From contig NC_088788.1 in assembly GCF_949628265.1 (NCBI RefSeq), positions 13,454,001-13,518,000 of the forward strand: a stretch of 64,000 nt of DNA, read 5' to 3'. A program made the position numbers and the translations under genes. The number at the start of each line of letters is the position of its first letter. Position 1 is the stretch's first letter. The stretch is from Cloeon dipterum (Eukaryota > Arthropoda > Insecta > Ephemeroptera > Baetidae). Shown here piece after piece: positions 36,401-47,734 of the stretch. The notes under the pieces were generated by a model that made no database searches, had not been told where the DNA came from, and saw only the letters and a list, made by a program, of their open reading frames with translations.

Positions 36401-39400
36401 ACTGAAAATTTCCTTTAAATTAAAATCTTTCTCAGATTTGAATCAGGAGAGCGATACCAATAGCCAGGGATTCACCAGTCCATATCAAGATGTAGCGTTT
36501 AGCCCCCTGATTGTTGTTCTTTTGCAACTCATGAAGGAGAAGGCATTCAAGCAACACTTTGATGCGTTGCAACACATGATTCCCAGAGCAACCATTCAGC
36601 TTCTGATCCAGCAATCAACACCTTGCAACTTGATCAAGGTGATTGAAAACAACAGTGGACTCTTCCCTGATATATTTTCTTCGTTTATTAAAGTAAGGTA
36701 TTTTGCTTTAGCATAAGAATTTTTGTTTTCAATATATCTCGTTTAGAATCCATACAATTTACCAAGGAACCTTCTTGAACCCAAAGAGGGAAAGTTTTAC
36801 GATTTTCTTGCTGGAGACAAGCAAAAGCTGCCCAAGGATTTAGATGAAGATTTCTTCAAGCTGAAGCAACTCAGCCGAATGGTTTTGTACAGTGTTGCCC
36901 TTAAAATTGAAAGCGGCACATTTGACGAAGAGGCCTCAAATTCGCACTGGAAGGCGATCGAAAAGCTTTTGGTCAGTCAAACTTGGAAAATTTTGCTTGG
37001 TTATGCTAATTTAATGTTACTCCAGAAAATCATTCCACTGGGCAATCATTTGAGTTGCTTGGAGTTGGCTGTTTGTCATCCTGTGTTACTGAATGCTTTC
37101 TCCATGCAAGCAACTAACCCAGCTGATATTGCCACCAACTTCTTCTTGATCAAAGTTATTTCTGCCATGAAAGACCACCCATCTCTGGCCTCCATCCGTC
37201 TGAAAGCTTTGCAAGGAGTGAAAAAATGTCTCAGCATCAAAGGAGATAAACTAAGGTAGTTATATCAAATAAAAAATTGTTATCATCCCTCACGGCTAAT
37301 TTATTTAGCAAATTGAGTTGGTCCAAAGCTCATATGATTGGCGAATTGCTCCTCAACCTGAATTTGGACTTAGAAGAAGTGCATGATCTGATGAAGCGAT
37401 TGCTTTCTCTACCACCTACAGTTTGGACGTCAGACAAAGTCAATTCTTCTGAGCTGCTAAGTAATATTCATTTGCTTTCAAAATTATCAAACTTACCAAA
37501 CCAAAACAGCATCCATGCTCTCAAGCCTTCTTCAAAGAGTCCTGATATTGAGAGAAATTATGGCTGGTCAGGCGCGGCAGATAGCATTTGAAGAGAAGGA
37601 CTTCGAACAGTGTCTTCACATTTTCTTTGAGTTGCTTAAAGTAAAAAACAGAGATTTGGAGCATCTTCAAAATGCACTTTTGAACTACTTAAGTGTTTAC
37701 CCACATCACATGAAGAGTATATCAACAGGTCAGTGCAGTTAGTTGACGATTATATGTGGTGCTTAAAATATTATCATTTAGACTATGTGATGAAGTTGCT
37801 CAAGAATGATAGCGTCCCCTGCGTGAAAGTAGCTTTACTGTGTCTTCAGTGGATTGACGTGAACCTTGCTGAATTAGAGAAGTGGGCCAAACAAGCTGAT
37901 TTATCAAGGAGTTTACCTGCATATGGGAAGCTGCAGGTCCGAGGAAAAGTCGACCTCACTGAATTTGAAGCCATTCTTTGGCCTAGTGTCCAGGTATGTT
38001 TATCTATAATGATAATAAATATTCTATATTTCCCTCTATTTTTAGGATGAGCTGAAAAATATTGTCTCAAATCCAAGCGCGAGCACTGTACAATTGTTTG
38101 CAGATAATGAAGAGGCGTTGATCAACCTCATTACCTCTTGCTTTGGTAATTTAGAATTTTTCATTTTAAGATTTTCACTGATGAATTGATTTGCCTTTTA
38201 CAGACAAATCCACATCCTTGAAAAAGATTGCAAAGTCTCTGCAGGGTAGTTATGCTTCCGAGGCGGTTGTTGCAAACGTGATTTGCAACTTGTTTACCAA
38301 GTCGGGCAAGCACATTGCTGACCTGGTTGCGTGGATTTTGAGAAGTATCGCGCAGTCCCTAGAGAAAGAAAGCTCAAAAGGTAAGAAAATTAATTTTGAG
38401 GTAAATTTCATCATCGCAACTCTTTTTCGCACAGAGCTGCTGCCTGTCTTTTGTGGGCACCTGATCCAGATACTGGAGAGCTGTAGTGATGAAGGCATTC
38501 TCTCAGCCACAAAAGAAGATGAAATCGCCAATTTCATAAAATTAAGCCTTAAAAACGGAATTGGTAGTGAATGTCCTCTGCTCAAAAGTTTGGCTGCGAT
38601 CTTACCCAGAGTCACAGACAAAAAATCGTACTCGACAGTTCTCAGCATGCTTCTGTCCCACTCGCTTACTATGCAATGCCTGCTGGGCTACGAAGACGCA
38701 AAGAAAGGTTTGTACTATTTGTCCCTCAAAATAAATTGTTAACTTTTCAATTGTTTCCAGAGGGAATATTGCTGCTCCTGGACTCTCTGACCTCTGCTGA
38801 TCCAAATCTGATGAGTCCTAATCTATTACCAGTGCTACTTGGAGCCTACAACGCTTCTCTCTCCAAATGCGACCAAATTGTTTTCAAGGTAAGTTTGCAA
38901 TGGTTGGTGAAGATTCAGGTTAAGTCAATTCTTTCTAGCTATTGGCCAAGTATGAAAACCAAGGGATCAGTTTCAAAGAGCTCCAGCCACTGCTTTGGGG
39001 TGAAGCTGCAATCACTCGTTATTCCTTGCGATCGCATCTTGGCAAATCGCTTCAGAACCAACCAAGTCCATCCCAGATTCTACACAACTTGGACTCACAT
39101 AGAGTTTCTTTGACGCTATCATAGTGAGTTAATAAATAATGTGATATTTAGACATAAACTGACGTTTGAATTATATTCTCAGCTTTCCAATCAAGAGAGG
39201 CATGGCGAACGAGTCCTCGTTGGTCGACGCTCGATTGTATGATCCAGCCTTTCTGCTGCCGTTATTTGCGCAAATTCTACAGCCTGAGGTCCTTCTGCAG
39301 CCTTGGCTGTTCACCAGGAATGCACTGCCTCTAACTTTGATGGCGTTTGCTTCTGAAGATGGTGGAATTCGCAACCTTGCCGCCCTAATAATTTCCAGAT

Positions 39401-40549
39401 TGTACTTCCACTACGAAGCTGGAAGGTAAAGTTGTCACAATTTGTTTCAAAATGTGTAATTCAATGTTAACCATTTGTAGAATATCCTTTGAGAAAAAGT
39501 TTTGGCTGCATTTCATGGACACTCTCCGGTTCACTTTGAGCAACGCCCCAGATGTTCAGCTACCGCCAGTTATCGCTCTTTTCTTGGCTCGTTCTGCCCT
39601 GGTTGTTTCTAACCCTGAGCATGACATGTACCAAGTTTTGAACATGTACTTGCTCGCCAAGCAATCAATTGACTTGACTGATCTTCCCAACTTCTTGCGA
39701 ATGATGCACAGCTCTGAGCCAAGTCACAAGTAAGTAATTTCGAATTTTAAAACGCATTATATTTTATCTTGAATATTCAAAACAGGACACATCGACAATG
39801 GATTTTTAATGTGCTGAAAAATGGGCTGCGCAATGAGAAGGATTTTGAGTTGTTCTTCTCGTCCTTTGCATCGAAGATATTGGCCGCGTTCTACATCTCG
39901 CCTCTGTCAGACTCTAAGGCTAAGGTAATACTACTTCAAACTTTAACTTTGCTAAAAATTTACTAAATCTCGTTCTAACAGGAGGACATTCTGCAAATTT
40001 TCATTTCGGTGGTGAAGATTCCGGGTGCTGCTAAAAGGCTGATTCTCAGTTCAGGCCTGATCAGCTGGATCAATGGAGTGATCACCTCTCTCCCACCAGC
40101 ACCTACTAATGACAATACTGAGTGTCCTTTGTCTGCTAACATTTTGATCCTCCTGCAAACTGCATGGACCAATGCGGAATTGGCAAGAACCTCTTTTCAC
40201 CTAATGAAGTCTGGTATTTATTTTTTTCTTTTTCTTACAGCTGGAAACTCGAGGCAGTGTGCTGGTGGCATTATCTTTGTTGGTTGATAAAGTTCCTGCT
40301 CAAGAAAGGCATCTTCGACCCATTGTTGAGCTCTTGAATGCTACCTTTAGCTCCCAAAAAAGCGACAAAGATATTTTCACAGAGAAAATGCTGGAGCAGC
40401 TTTTGTTCTTGTGCAAAAGAGCTGGAATCCGGAATTATTGTAGCTGCAAAGACTTGATGCAGTATGGAATTGCTGGGAAAAACGAATTTTCTCTGTCTGC
40501 GTTAGAAAAAGGCTTGTATGAGTATATAAACAAGTGGATTATTTCTTAA
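33468..40549 (+). CDS. Urb1: URB1/Npa1 homologue, nucleolar pre-60S assembly factor
   Basis: Large nucleolar helical-repeat protein needed early in large-subunit ribosome assembly. Exons: 33468-33595, 33651-33784, 33838-34018, 34071-34216, 34270-34482, 34538-34773, 34827-34976, 35031-35192, 35251-35676, 35740-36027, 36086-36386, 36436-36692, 36747-36971, 37026-37255, 37309-37460, 37510-37728, 37782-37993, 38046-38145, 38204-38380, 38435-38707, 38761-38888, 38939-39123, 39183-39425, 39481-39729, 39786-39924, 39982-40208, 40258-40549; 1890 residues, total divisible by three (human about 2270). A basic-acidic N-terminus (QRKRKIEEPESEDEDDD) precedes the Npa1 N-domain (GFRILTVIFLRTLRDFP ... KPFRVLVGLKLLTAMVSLSP). 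The C-terminal domain shows YDPAFLLPLFAQIL and HRQWIFNVLKNGLRNEKDFE. Two introns (36972-37025, 38381-38434) are 54 nt, in frame and stop-free. The last intron is best taken as 40209-40257, because the other reading leaves only 27 nt and breaks the frame. The stop overlaps its AATAAA. Confidence 0.92.
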
Positions 40550-40560
40550 ATAAATTTATT
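40549..40560. terminator. Palindromic poly(A) signal shared by two convergent genes
   Basis: AATAAATTTATT is a perfect palindrome, so it reads AATAAA on both strands. On the + strand it begins at the last base of the URB1 stop codon. On the - strand it lies 18 bases past the peter pan stop (40578). No other AATAAA is seen in the 28 bases between the two stops. Cleavage 10-30 bases downstream of each hexamer would make the two mRNAs overlap, each ending within or beside the other's coding sequence. Use by both genes is an inference. Confidence 0.7.
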
Positions 40561-40577
40561 CTTAGACCAATAATGAA

Positions 40578-42783
40578 TTAGCGTCTTTTTCCACCCCTGC
40601 CTCCTCCCCTTCCACCTCCCCTGCCTCCACCCTTGCCACCTCTCTTGCCACCTGTTGTATTCTTCAGCGTATTTTTTGTAGCGATGTACTTCTGTCTTCC
40701 GCTTGGTACTTTAGTATTACTCTTGGAACCGCTATCCCTGCTATCCTGATTCTTCTTATTTTTTCGGAGTTTGTCGAATGGGCTGTACTTGGGCTTCTTT
40801 GCTCTTGGTGCTTCAAAGAGTCCTGAAAAATACAAGAATGGATGTTTCATGACTCTTGCAATTTTCCCTGAAGCGTTGGAAGTTTGCATAATATTGTGAA
40901 TCCCGTTCTTCGTGACTGATTTGACGCGGCACTTTAAGACAAAAACAACAATAATAATAATTTGTTTAAGAACTTAAATAGATGGTTTTCAGTTTATCCT
41001 ATCAAATATTAAATAAAGCAAGTACATATGGCCCGTTTATTTTGGTTTTTGTGCTGATTTTATGTTAAATTCTACTTGTAAAGATTTTTCACCAACAGCT
41101 AAAAATAAAATATTGTCAAATGATTAAATAACTAAATTACGAGGAAAATCTAAAATTGTTACTCCTATTTGTCAGTTGGATTATATCGGTATTGAAACCA
41201 GCTGCGAGAAAAATTATTTTGTAGCAGGATAGCCACAGAATTAATAATAAAAAACAATCTAGATATTGTTTAATCTCGGATAAATTCCCAGCCCTTTCCT
41301 CACCTTCGTCAGGAGCATGGCCAACTTCTTTCTTGTAGTATTCCACATCATCATCCACTGCTTCCTCCATAGGCTCTTCATTCTTCATTTGGCCCTTCAA
41401 AGATTTGCGCTTGTGCTCCTCCTTAGCATCAAGCTTCCTCTTCAAATTGTTCTCTTGAATCTTCTTGCGCTCTTCCTTTATTTGCCTAATTCACAGTTTT
41501 TGTTTTTAACAAGATTTATTAAAAAATATAAATATTTACTTTCTCTCATTTCTGAGTTTGCTTATTGCTTTCTTTTCCTCTTCGGTCTTTGACACAAACT
41601 CGTGGTACATGACATTTCCGCCCATCAGACCATCTTCAACTTTCACAAGCTACAACGCAAAATGGAAAATTTTCATTCAAATTATTTATGTACAAAATTT
41701 AACTAACCTGCAACGTAAGCCTAGGTCCAAGTTCCGAAAGTCTAATTGCCGTATTAGCAGATGCAACTGCTCCTCTCGAAGGAAGATCTTGGGACAGTAC
41801 CACATGGCTGTTTGGATCGTCCTCAGCCTCGCTCTCTGACGCAGCACCATCACTGATTATTTAAATTTAAGCCATTTGTGTATGCCTTTCAAAGGTTCTC
41901 TCTTACCGGTTGATATACTCAGAAATATCATCAAACTTAGACAAGTCAGGAATCTTGCTCTGAACTATTTTCTTCACGCCCCTGTTCAGTCCCACTGGCA
42001 CGGCTCTAATCGCATAGTGTCTGAAGTCGATCAGTTTTGTCTCAGGGTCGTAGTTCAGCAGCAAACACCGTCGTACTGTGCTCAACTTCACCTAACGATA
42101 GATCTGATATGAAATAAAAGTTAAAAAAAAAAACATTTTTTGTACCTTGGTCAAATTGATAGAGGGGAACATATTTTGAAAAGCAGATGCAAGCAGTTTC
42201 AAATGCATTCCTTCACCAGAAAAACTATTGAGCACCACCAAAGGCGCACTCGCGAACATTTTGTCACTGGCAATGGGCTTCTTCAGCGATGAAAGAACGT
42301 CTCTAGCCAAAACATAGTCCAGCACTTTGAGCGTCATTGTAGGTCCTCTAGGAACCTTTGCAATTTTCATGTAAATGGACATGTCGGTCTGGGTGAAAAT
42401 GACGAGGTGCGACACATGTAGAGGGCCGGCGATGGACACGAAGTCCTTGAGTTTGTTTGTTTTACGTTCCTGAAAGATTAAATTGTTGTTATTGTGCCGG
42501 CTATTTTTTTTTAGGAAACACCAAACCTTGAGGTTGACAGCAGTAAATGGCTCCATGACCTTTCTGAAATCTTTGGTCAGTTCTTGAACATAGCCACTGG
42601 TGCTACCACGGGTAATAACAAATGAATGAGGTGCCCTGGTCAGTTCTTCTGGCTCGTTTCCCTCGCCAGGTGCTTTGTTTTTGTTGCGCCGAACTGAACG
42701 TCCCTAGAAAGTCAAATTCAATTTTTGATGATCTACAGTCACAACAAACACAAATTGGTTTGTACCTTTCTTTTCCGGGCCAT
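40578..42783 (-). CDS. ppan: Peter pan / SSF1 homologue, Brix-domain 60S assembly factor
   Basis: Brix-domain rRNA-binding protein of the SSF1/Peter pan group, acting in the nucleolus on early pre-60S particles (ITS2 processing). Exons in transcript order: 42783-42766, 42703-42527, 42469-42146, 42091-41907, 41852-41708, 41649-41540, 41485-41304, 40822-40578; 461 residues in phase. It starts MARKRKGRSVRRNKNK (basic). The Brix domain runs from PHSFVITRG through VAPL-like VSIAGPLHVSHLVIF, to VRRCLLLNYDPETKLIDFRH and NRGVKKIVQSKIPDLSKF. A charged coiled-coil region (RKLRNERK..., KRKLDAKEEHKRKS) follows. The C-terminus is an RGG box, GGKGGGRGGGRGGGRGGKRR, suited to RNA binding and arginine methylation. 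The last intron (about 480 nt) is much longer than the others. Its convergent neighbour URB1 works in the same pathway, which may be chance. Confidence 0.95.
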
Positions 42784-43618
42784 ATCTACTTTAAAATTTA
42801 AATTAAAAAGTCAGCAGAGAAATTAGAAAGACGGTGAACTGCGAAACACAACTGATGTGAGCTAAACACACGTGGTTGCATGGGAATAAAACAACAACAG
42901 AGCTCCAGTCTTAAACTCTAGCATTGCGACTGCGCACTGGGATCTTCGCCTCATCGCTTATCCAATCCAAGCAGGGGATCCAACTTAAAATATTTTAGCG
43001 CGAAGAGAACCTCTATCTAGGACCTGGGACAAGTCGTAAAATAACTAAAATAATCACAAAAAATTAAACGTGATTGGGGTTTGCAAGAGAAAAATTGGAA
43101 CACTTTTTATGAAAATTCAGACACATTGATTTATTTGGTTATTTTTAGTTTCTATAATGTTTCACGGTATAATATAATATATAACCAACCCATTTTTTTT
43201 TTAAATTTAAAATTCTACATTTTTCAATTTGAGATTGTACAACACATTTTAAAATTTAAAGTTTTCAGAGTTTATTGAAAAAAATAACTAAGAAAAACAA
43301 AATTCAATTTGTTTAATAATTAATTCATTTTTAAAACAAAACAATCTGAAATTTCACCTTTTTTCTATAATCACATGCGTAGATCAAGTTCTGTTCTAAA
43401 CGAAAATATTTTAGCAGAAACGTCAGAAACAGATAACACCCCAATCCCAATGTACAAAAAATTCGTTTTCAATATTTTACCGTTACATAAAGGTAATCTC
43501 TACTATATAATAGAGAAACTGGGCCGTTCATTCATAACTTTTTTATAAAAGGTCACGCACAATCACACTGTGGTTTAGGATTTCACAGAAAACGATTATT
43601 TTCTACTCTCTTAGAAAA
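42784..43618. other. Intergenic: ppan promoter and MBOAT7 3' end
   Basis: The first 200 bases upstream of the ppan start (42784-42980) are GC-moderate and probably its promoter. From 43000 to 43600 the DNA is very AT-rich with poly-T and poly-A runs, likely including the 3' UTR of the acyltransferase gene. No open frame is credible. Confidence 0.5.
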
Positions 43619-45379
43619 TTATTCAGATTTTACATGGTCCTTTTCTCCTTCAATCAATTCCTTTTTTGGCTGAGAATCTTTACTTGACTTTCTGTGCATT
43701 TTCCGCAAAAAGCATCCAATGATGTAGGCAACTAAGCTGACTACATGGCCCATGAAGTAAATCGCACCCCAATTTCTGATGATTTTGTCAGGATACAAGT
43801 AAATAAACGGCAAAGACATGTAGGAGAACGCGAACAAGCGGGGCACCCAGAATATCCAGTCGATGATTTTCCTCTTGGTTCCAGAGTACGGCTGGCGGTA
43901 GAGCTTGTCATAAATATCTTCAACTGGCAGATAAAAGGGCACTGACCCCAAGCACAAATAGTAGCCGATATAAACGCCGTGCCAGTATGACGAAATAAAC
44001 ATGGTGAAAGCAGTCCTAAAATGGGAGTTTTAATAATTGATACAAAATTATAATTGAGAGCAGACTTACCTCAGGCTTTTGTTGCTCATCCGTTTGTAAG
44101 TGTACACAGCCAACCAATATTGGACTGTTGTGTTCCAGCAGTGCATTCCAGTCCGGACAGTGGGTGAAAAGTCAACGCCCCACGGATCGATGTTGTAGAC
44201 AGTGTCAAAATTGTAGTCTTCCTTTTTTAATTGCTCTGGATGCTCGTCCCTGAAATTTGTTTGAGATAATTATATAAAATTCAGACGAGAAATTAGGCAT
44301 CAGCATACAGTTCCAGCAGCTTGATGTAGTCCTGAGGACCAGTTCCTGTCCTGGGTCTGGTGATAGTGGGATACGCTCCAAGACCAGCGATTATGCAAGA
44401 GCACTCCGACAACACCATTCCGGTCATAAGCCTCATTCGGAAGGTCAAAAACTGGGGAAGCATGTACAGGATCCGGTACCATAGAGGTCGCTCATAAACA
44501 AACTCGTCTGATTGTCCGTACTGTGGAGAAATTGAGTTGGGAGTTCAAAAGTATTCAGTCTGTGAGGCTCCAATTATGTTACCTCCCATGGGAATAGATT
44601 CAAAAACACAATATAAATGACTGCAGCCATTGGAGCGAGAAGAAACCTCTTGGTCATTTGTTTAGTGCAGTCTGTATACTTCCAATAGGGAGAGTAAATG
44701 AAGTCGTAATAGGTCCTGTACCTGTAGTAGGGACCTGAATTTGAAATTTTGGATTAATATTTTATAAATAAAAATCAAAATATTTATATAAACCTGCTAG
44801 GAGCCCTATGTAGCACAAGGAATAATGAAATATGTCAGTTGGTGTCGGCTCTTGCTTCAGGAATTCATGCTTGTCACTTGAGTTCTTCTTAGCCTTGTAG
44901 GTGTCATGGACTTCAAAAGAAAGCCCGACTAGCTGATTTAGGAACATTATTAATTAACAACTCTATACTAAAAAAAGCAATTTGACCTTTAAAGTAAGCA
45001 TCATGTGAATCAAATTTGTGTGGCCTGGGGGGTACGGGATCCCGAAGTAAATTGTCGTTCGGAAGAAGAAAAGGTAAACAAAAGTAAAGACGAAGCTGAA
45101 GATATGGCATTTCCTGCAACAAAAATCTTAAATTAAATAAAATCAGCAAAATTTATACACATTTTACATTTTATCAGCATAGGTGATAATAAGGGCATTG
45201 ATGGCAATGCAGAAGAGCGGATGAATGATGTGCAGACCGGACACAGTAAGCATAATCATGAATCCGACTGCAGACGCTGTCCATTTCCTTTGCTCGGGAT
45301 CTTCAATTTTCTTAAGGACATGGCCAAAGCCAATGGCGAACAGAAGAAGGACAATGTAAATGATGTCGTCGATTCCCAT
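43619..45379 (-). CDS. frj: MBOAT7 / farjavit lysophosphatidylinositol acyltransferase
   Basis: Multi-pass ER enzyme that re-acylates lysophospholipids (lysophosphatidylinositol with arachidonate in mammals); the fly orthologue is farjavit. Exons in transcript order: 45379-45168, 45113-44987, 44932-44794, 44734-44583, 44520-44309, 44249-44070, 44015-43619. They total 472 residues, the length I recall for human MBOAT7. Recognisable stretches: MMLTLKLVGLSFEVHD, SLCYIGLLAGPYYRYRTYYD, MLPQFLTFRMRLMTGMVLSE and YNFDTVYNIDPWGVDFSPTV. The MBOAT catalytic pair is present: Asn in GMHCWNTTVQYWLA and His in FISSYWHGVYIGYY. Many hydrophobic helices span the chain. The cytosolic tail is Lys/Glu/Ser-rich. 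I chose the ATG at 45379 because MGIDDIIYIVLLLFAIGFG matches the usual N-terminus. Function is well supported by family; acyl-chain preference is not visible. Confidence 0.95.
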
Positions 45380-46784
45380 TGTTTCAAATGTAGAGAAGAG
45401 AGAAAAAGATATTATAACATTAAATAGTCATAGTCGTTGTGAAGGAGCAGGTTGCAGCTCTCATCGGGCCAACAGCTGAGCGCGTATACTTTTCAGTCTC
45501 TGCTTGAGCACAAACGCGAGGCGAGGCCACACCGGCACTGCACGGTATACGAACGCTGCGCATAACGGAGGGAAGGGAAAGGAGATCGTATGATCGGCTA
45601 GACGGATCACGTGACACGTGAATAGTTAGTCCAACGAAATGACGCCAGACGTCTCTGTTACCTTCCTTGTAATTTAAATATTTTTTGCAAAGCCAGATTA
45701 ACTGTGCCAAATTTGCAGAGAGAGCTTAATTTTGAATGAGAAAAGGTATATATACAACATAACACTTTATGCAATTGTGGGTATTCCCTTCCCAATATGT
45801 AGTGGAGTTGACTGTTGCTAGGAAGGCAGCATGCCTACTCACAAAAATATTAATCGCAGTTTGTCTTTTAATTGAGAGCATTTTTAGTTGCTTGAAATCG
45901 TACCTAAATTTTATACTGTATTATTTTTGTGAGCTATTGTCAATATTTTAATTGATTAAGCTCATATTAAGACTTCAAACGTACGTATTATTATTATTAG
46001 AACCGATGTGCGTAAGCTCACCTTGCTCGCCGTGTCATGCTTATGTAATTATGTTCACCCAATGCATGTTGTTTTATAGTGTGCATTTTGCTGCATGTAA
46101 CATCAAGTGCCCTACTCCAGACAGAAGGATAATATTAATTATCTTCTCTCACATTTATTTGGTCAGTTTAGCTTATATAGAATGTTTAGTACGTCATGTT
46201 CTTATGTTCAATTGCATTGACAATGAGTGTCGTAGGGAGGGCTTCCCTACAGAGGTGCTGACGCGGGTATATGTATAGAGGTATTATAATATGAGCCGCA
46301 TCGCGATATGTGAGGTAAAATTTAATGCGCGCAATAAGTGATACTGCGGGAACGTCAAAAGTTTAACTTTTAGACGGAATTCACATTTTTACACAATATA
46401 TTTATTTATATATTTTTATTTTTTGAAAATATGAGATGAGGACGTTTACAGAGAGCGGCTGGGCATGCAGTTTGTATAGTGCGCTGACTAAATTTTCACC
46501 TGGCAGAAAGAGTGACAGAGACGAAATTAAATCAGACGAAGTTACTATTTCCATCTCAAGACTTTGCATCGTTGTCCATCCCACACGACGTAAATTATCC
46601 GTTGAACTGATCGATACGTGCAATGCAAGTGAGGGATTTCGCCGACGAGGAATCTTTAATTTTTGCTTTGGCCATATTTGGAGCGGGCAGCCAAGAGCCA
46701 TCGCAGTAGTTTAAAGTTTAAAATTGAACTAAACATGTTGTATTTGGTTTTCTAAACATTTCAAGCTCTATATACCAAGCTCGC

Positions 46785-47215
46785 ATTGTTGACGAGCGCA
46801 CTCTTTATACGTGCATGTGGCAATGTGAGTGTCCGAGCGATGCTTATTGTTAATGGGTACCGAGTGCGGGCTGAAGCGCCTTCGTTTGAATCCCGTTGCA
46901 TGCAATGATGAGTCCATTCAGATTTGGGAGGATTGCAAAAGCTTTCCGATTCACTTCTTGCTACTTTGCGCCTTTCCAGCATGCGTGAATTAATTTCGCG
47001 GGACGATCTCTATAAGTGTTTCAATTAAAAGTCTGAGGTGCGGGGGCAGGAACACGAGCTGGTCTTTTGTTGGTCTGGGCTTCCTCCAATGAGGCCCGTG
47101 CGCCCATGCATGTTATTCGTTTGCGATTTTATCGGGACGATCGACACGCGGAATTTTCAAGATGTTTGCTATCAGGGGGTCGCCCATCTCGAAAAAGATG
47201 AACCAATCAAAAAGT
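46785..47215. repeat. Dispersed repeat, copy 2
   Basis: Matches 28243-28668 in the same orientation across about 430 bases; see that entry for shared blocks. The two copies are about 18.5 kb apart in unrelated intergenic DNA. Divergence is considerable, so the duplication is not recent. No terminal repeats or target duplications could be identified by eye. Confidence 0.6.
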
Positions 47216-47343
47216 ATATTGAGAAATGTGAGCTCCTCATTTATCAACTCATTAATTTCTAATTTCACAGCCATGCACAGGGTTGCGGTTTGAAATGCCA
47301 CATCGCCGCGGACGGGAAAGAGCATTCAATTTTTAGTTCATAA

Positions 47344-47377
47344 GCAACCTGCGTGGCCGCTCGGCTCAGCAGGTTGC
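47344..47377. repeat. 34-nt hairpin element, copy 1
   Basis: Perfect 9-bp arms GCAACCTGC / GCAGGTTGC around a 16-nt loop that ends GGCTCA, followed by ATA. The same 34-nt length, arms and following ATA recur at 51258, 54440 and 59390. This copy lies outside the membrane-protein array, with flanks unlike the others. Confidence 0.75.
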
Positions 47378-47734
47378 ATAACTGGCTGATTCCTGCTGCA
47401 GCGGAAAATCACCCATCTGCGCATCTTTAATTTGTTTAATTTCATCTTTTCCTCGTCTTATCGAGGTTGATTTGAAGCAATATTCCAGTCATTATATATT
47501 CATTAATAAATTTTCCTCTCAGGGCAATAATCATTTGACAGATAATTTAAAACATCATTCTGTACCTTCGCATGTACTAATTGCCACTTTTTTTGTAATT
47601 TTTGTCGAATTAGCAATTATTTATTTTGGAGGCGGAAGACGTACAGGTATAGTTCATATCGATATATCAATATTCACTGTTCTGTTTTATTACTTGCGTA
47701 TATACAATCAGATATTTGTCATATCTGCAAACAA

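Larger units (their letters stand above)
45380..47734. other. Intergenic region with a dispersed repeat and a 34-nt hairpin
   Basis: Contains the acyltransferase promoter (45380-45700, GC-richer), AT-rich DNA to about 46780, the second copy of a dispersed repeat (46785-47215) and a 34-nt hairpin element (47344-47377). The TTTATT at 47686-47691 is an AATAAA on the - strand, 44 bases past the lectin stop, and probably its poly(A) signal. No coding frame is supported. Confidence 0.5.

Noticed and set aside
37460-37600. Apparent frameshift in URB1 between two overlapping frames
   Set aside because: A normal 49-nt GT...AG intron (37461-37509) joins the frames exactly, so the gene is intact.
46870-46910. 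tRNA-like B-box (TTTGAATCCCG) inside dispersed repeat copy 2
   Set aside because: Copy 1 does not keep it, no A-box lies at the right distance and no cloverleaf can be drawn, so neither a tRNA nor a tRNA-derived SINE is supported.
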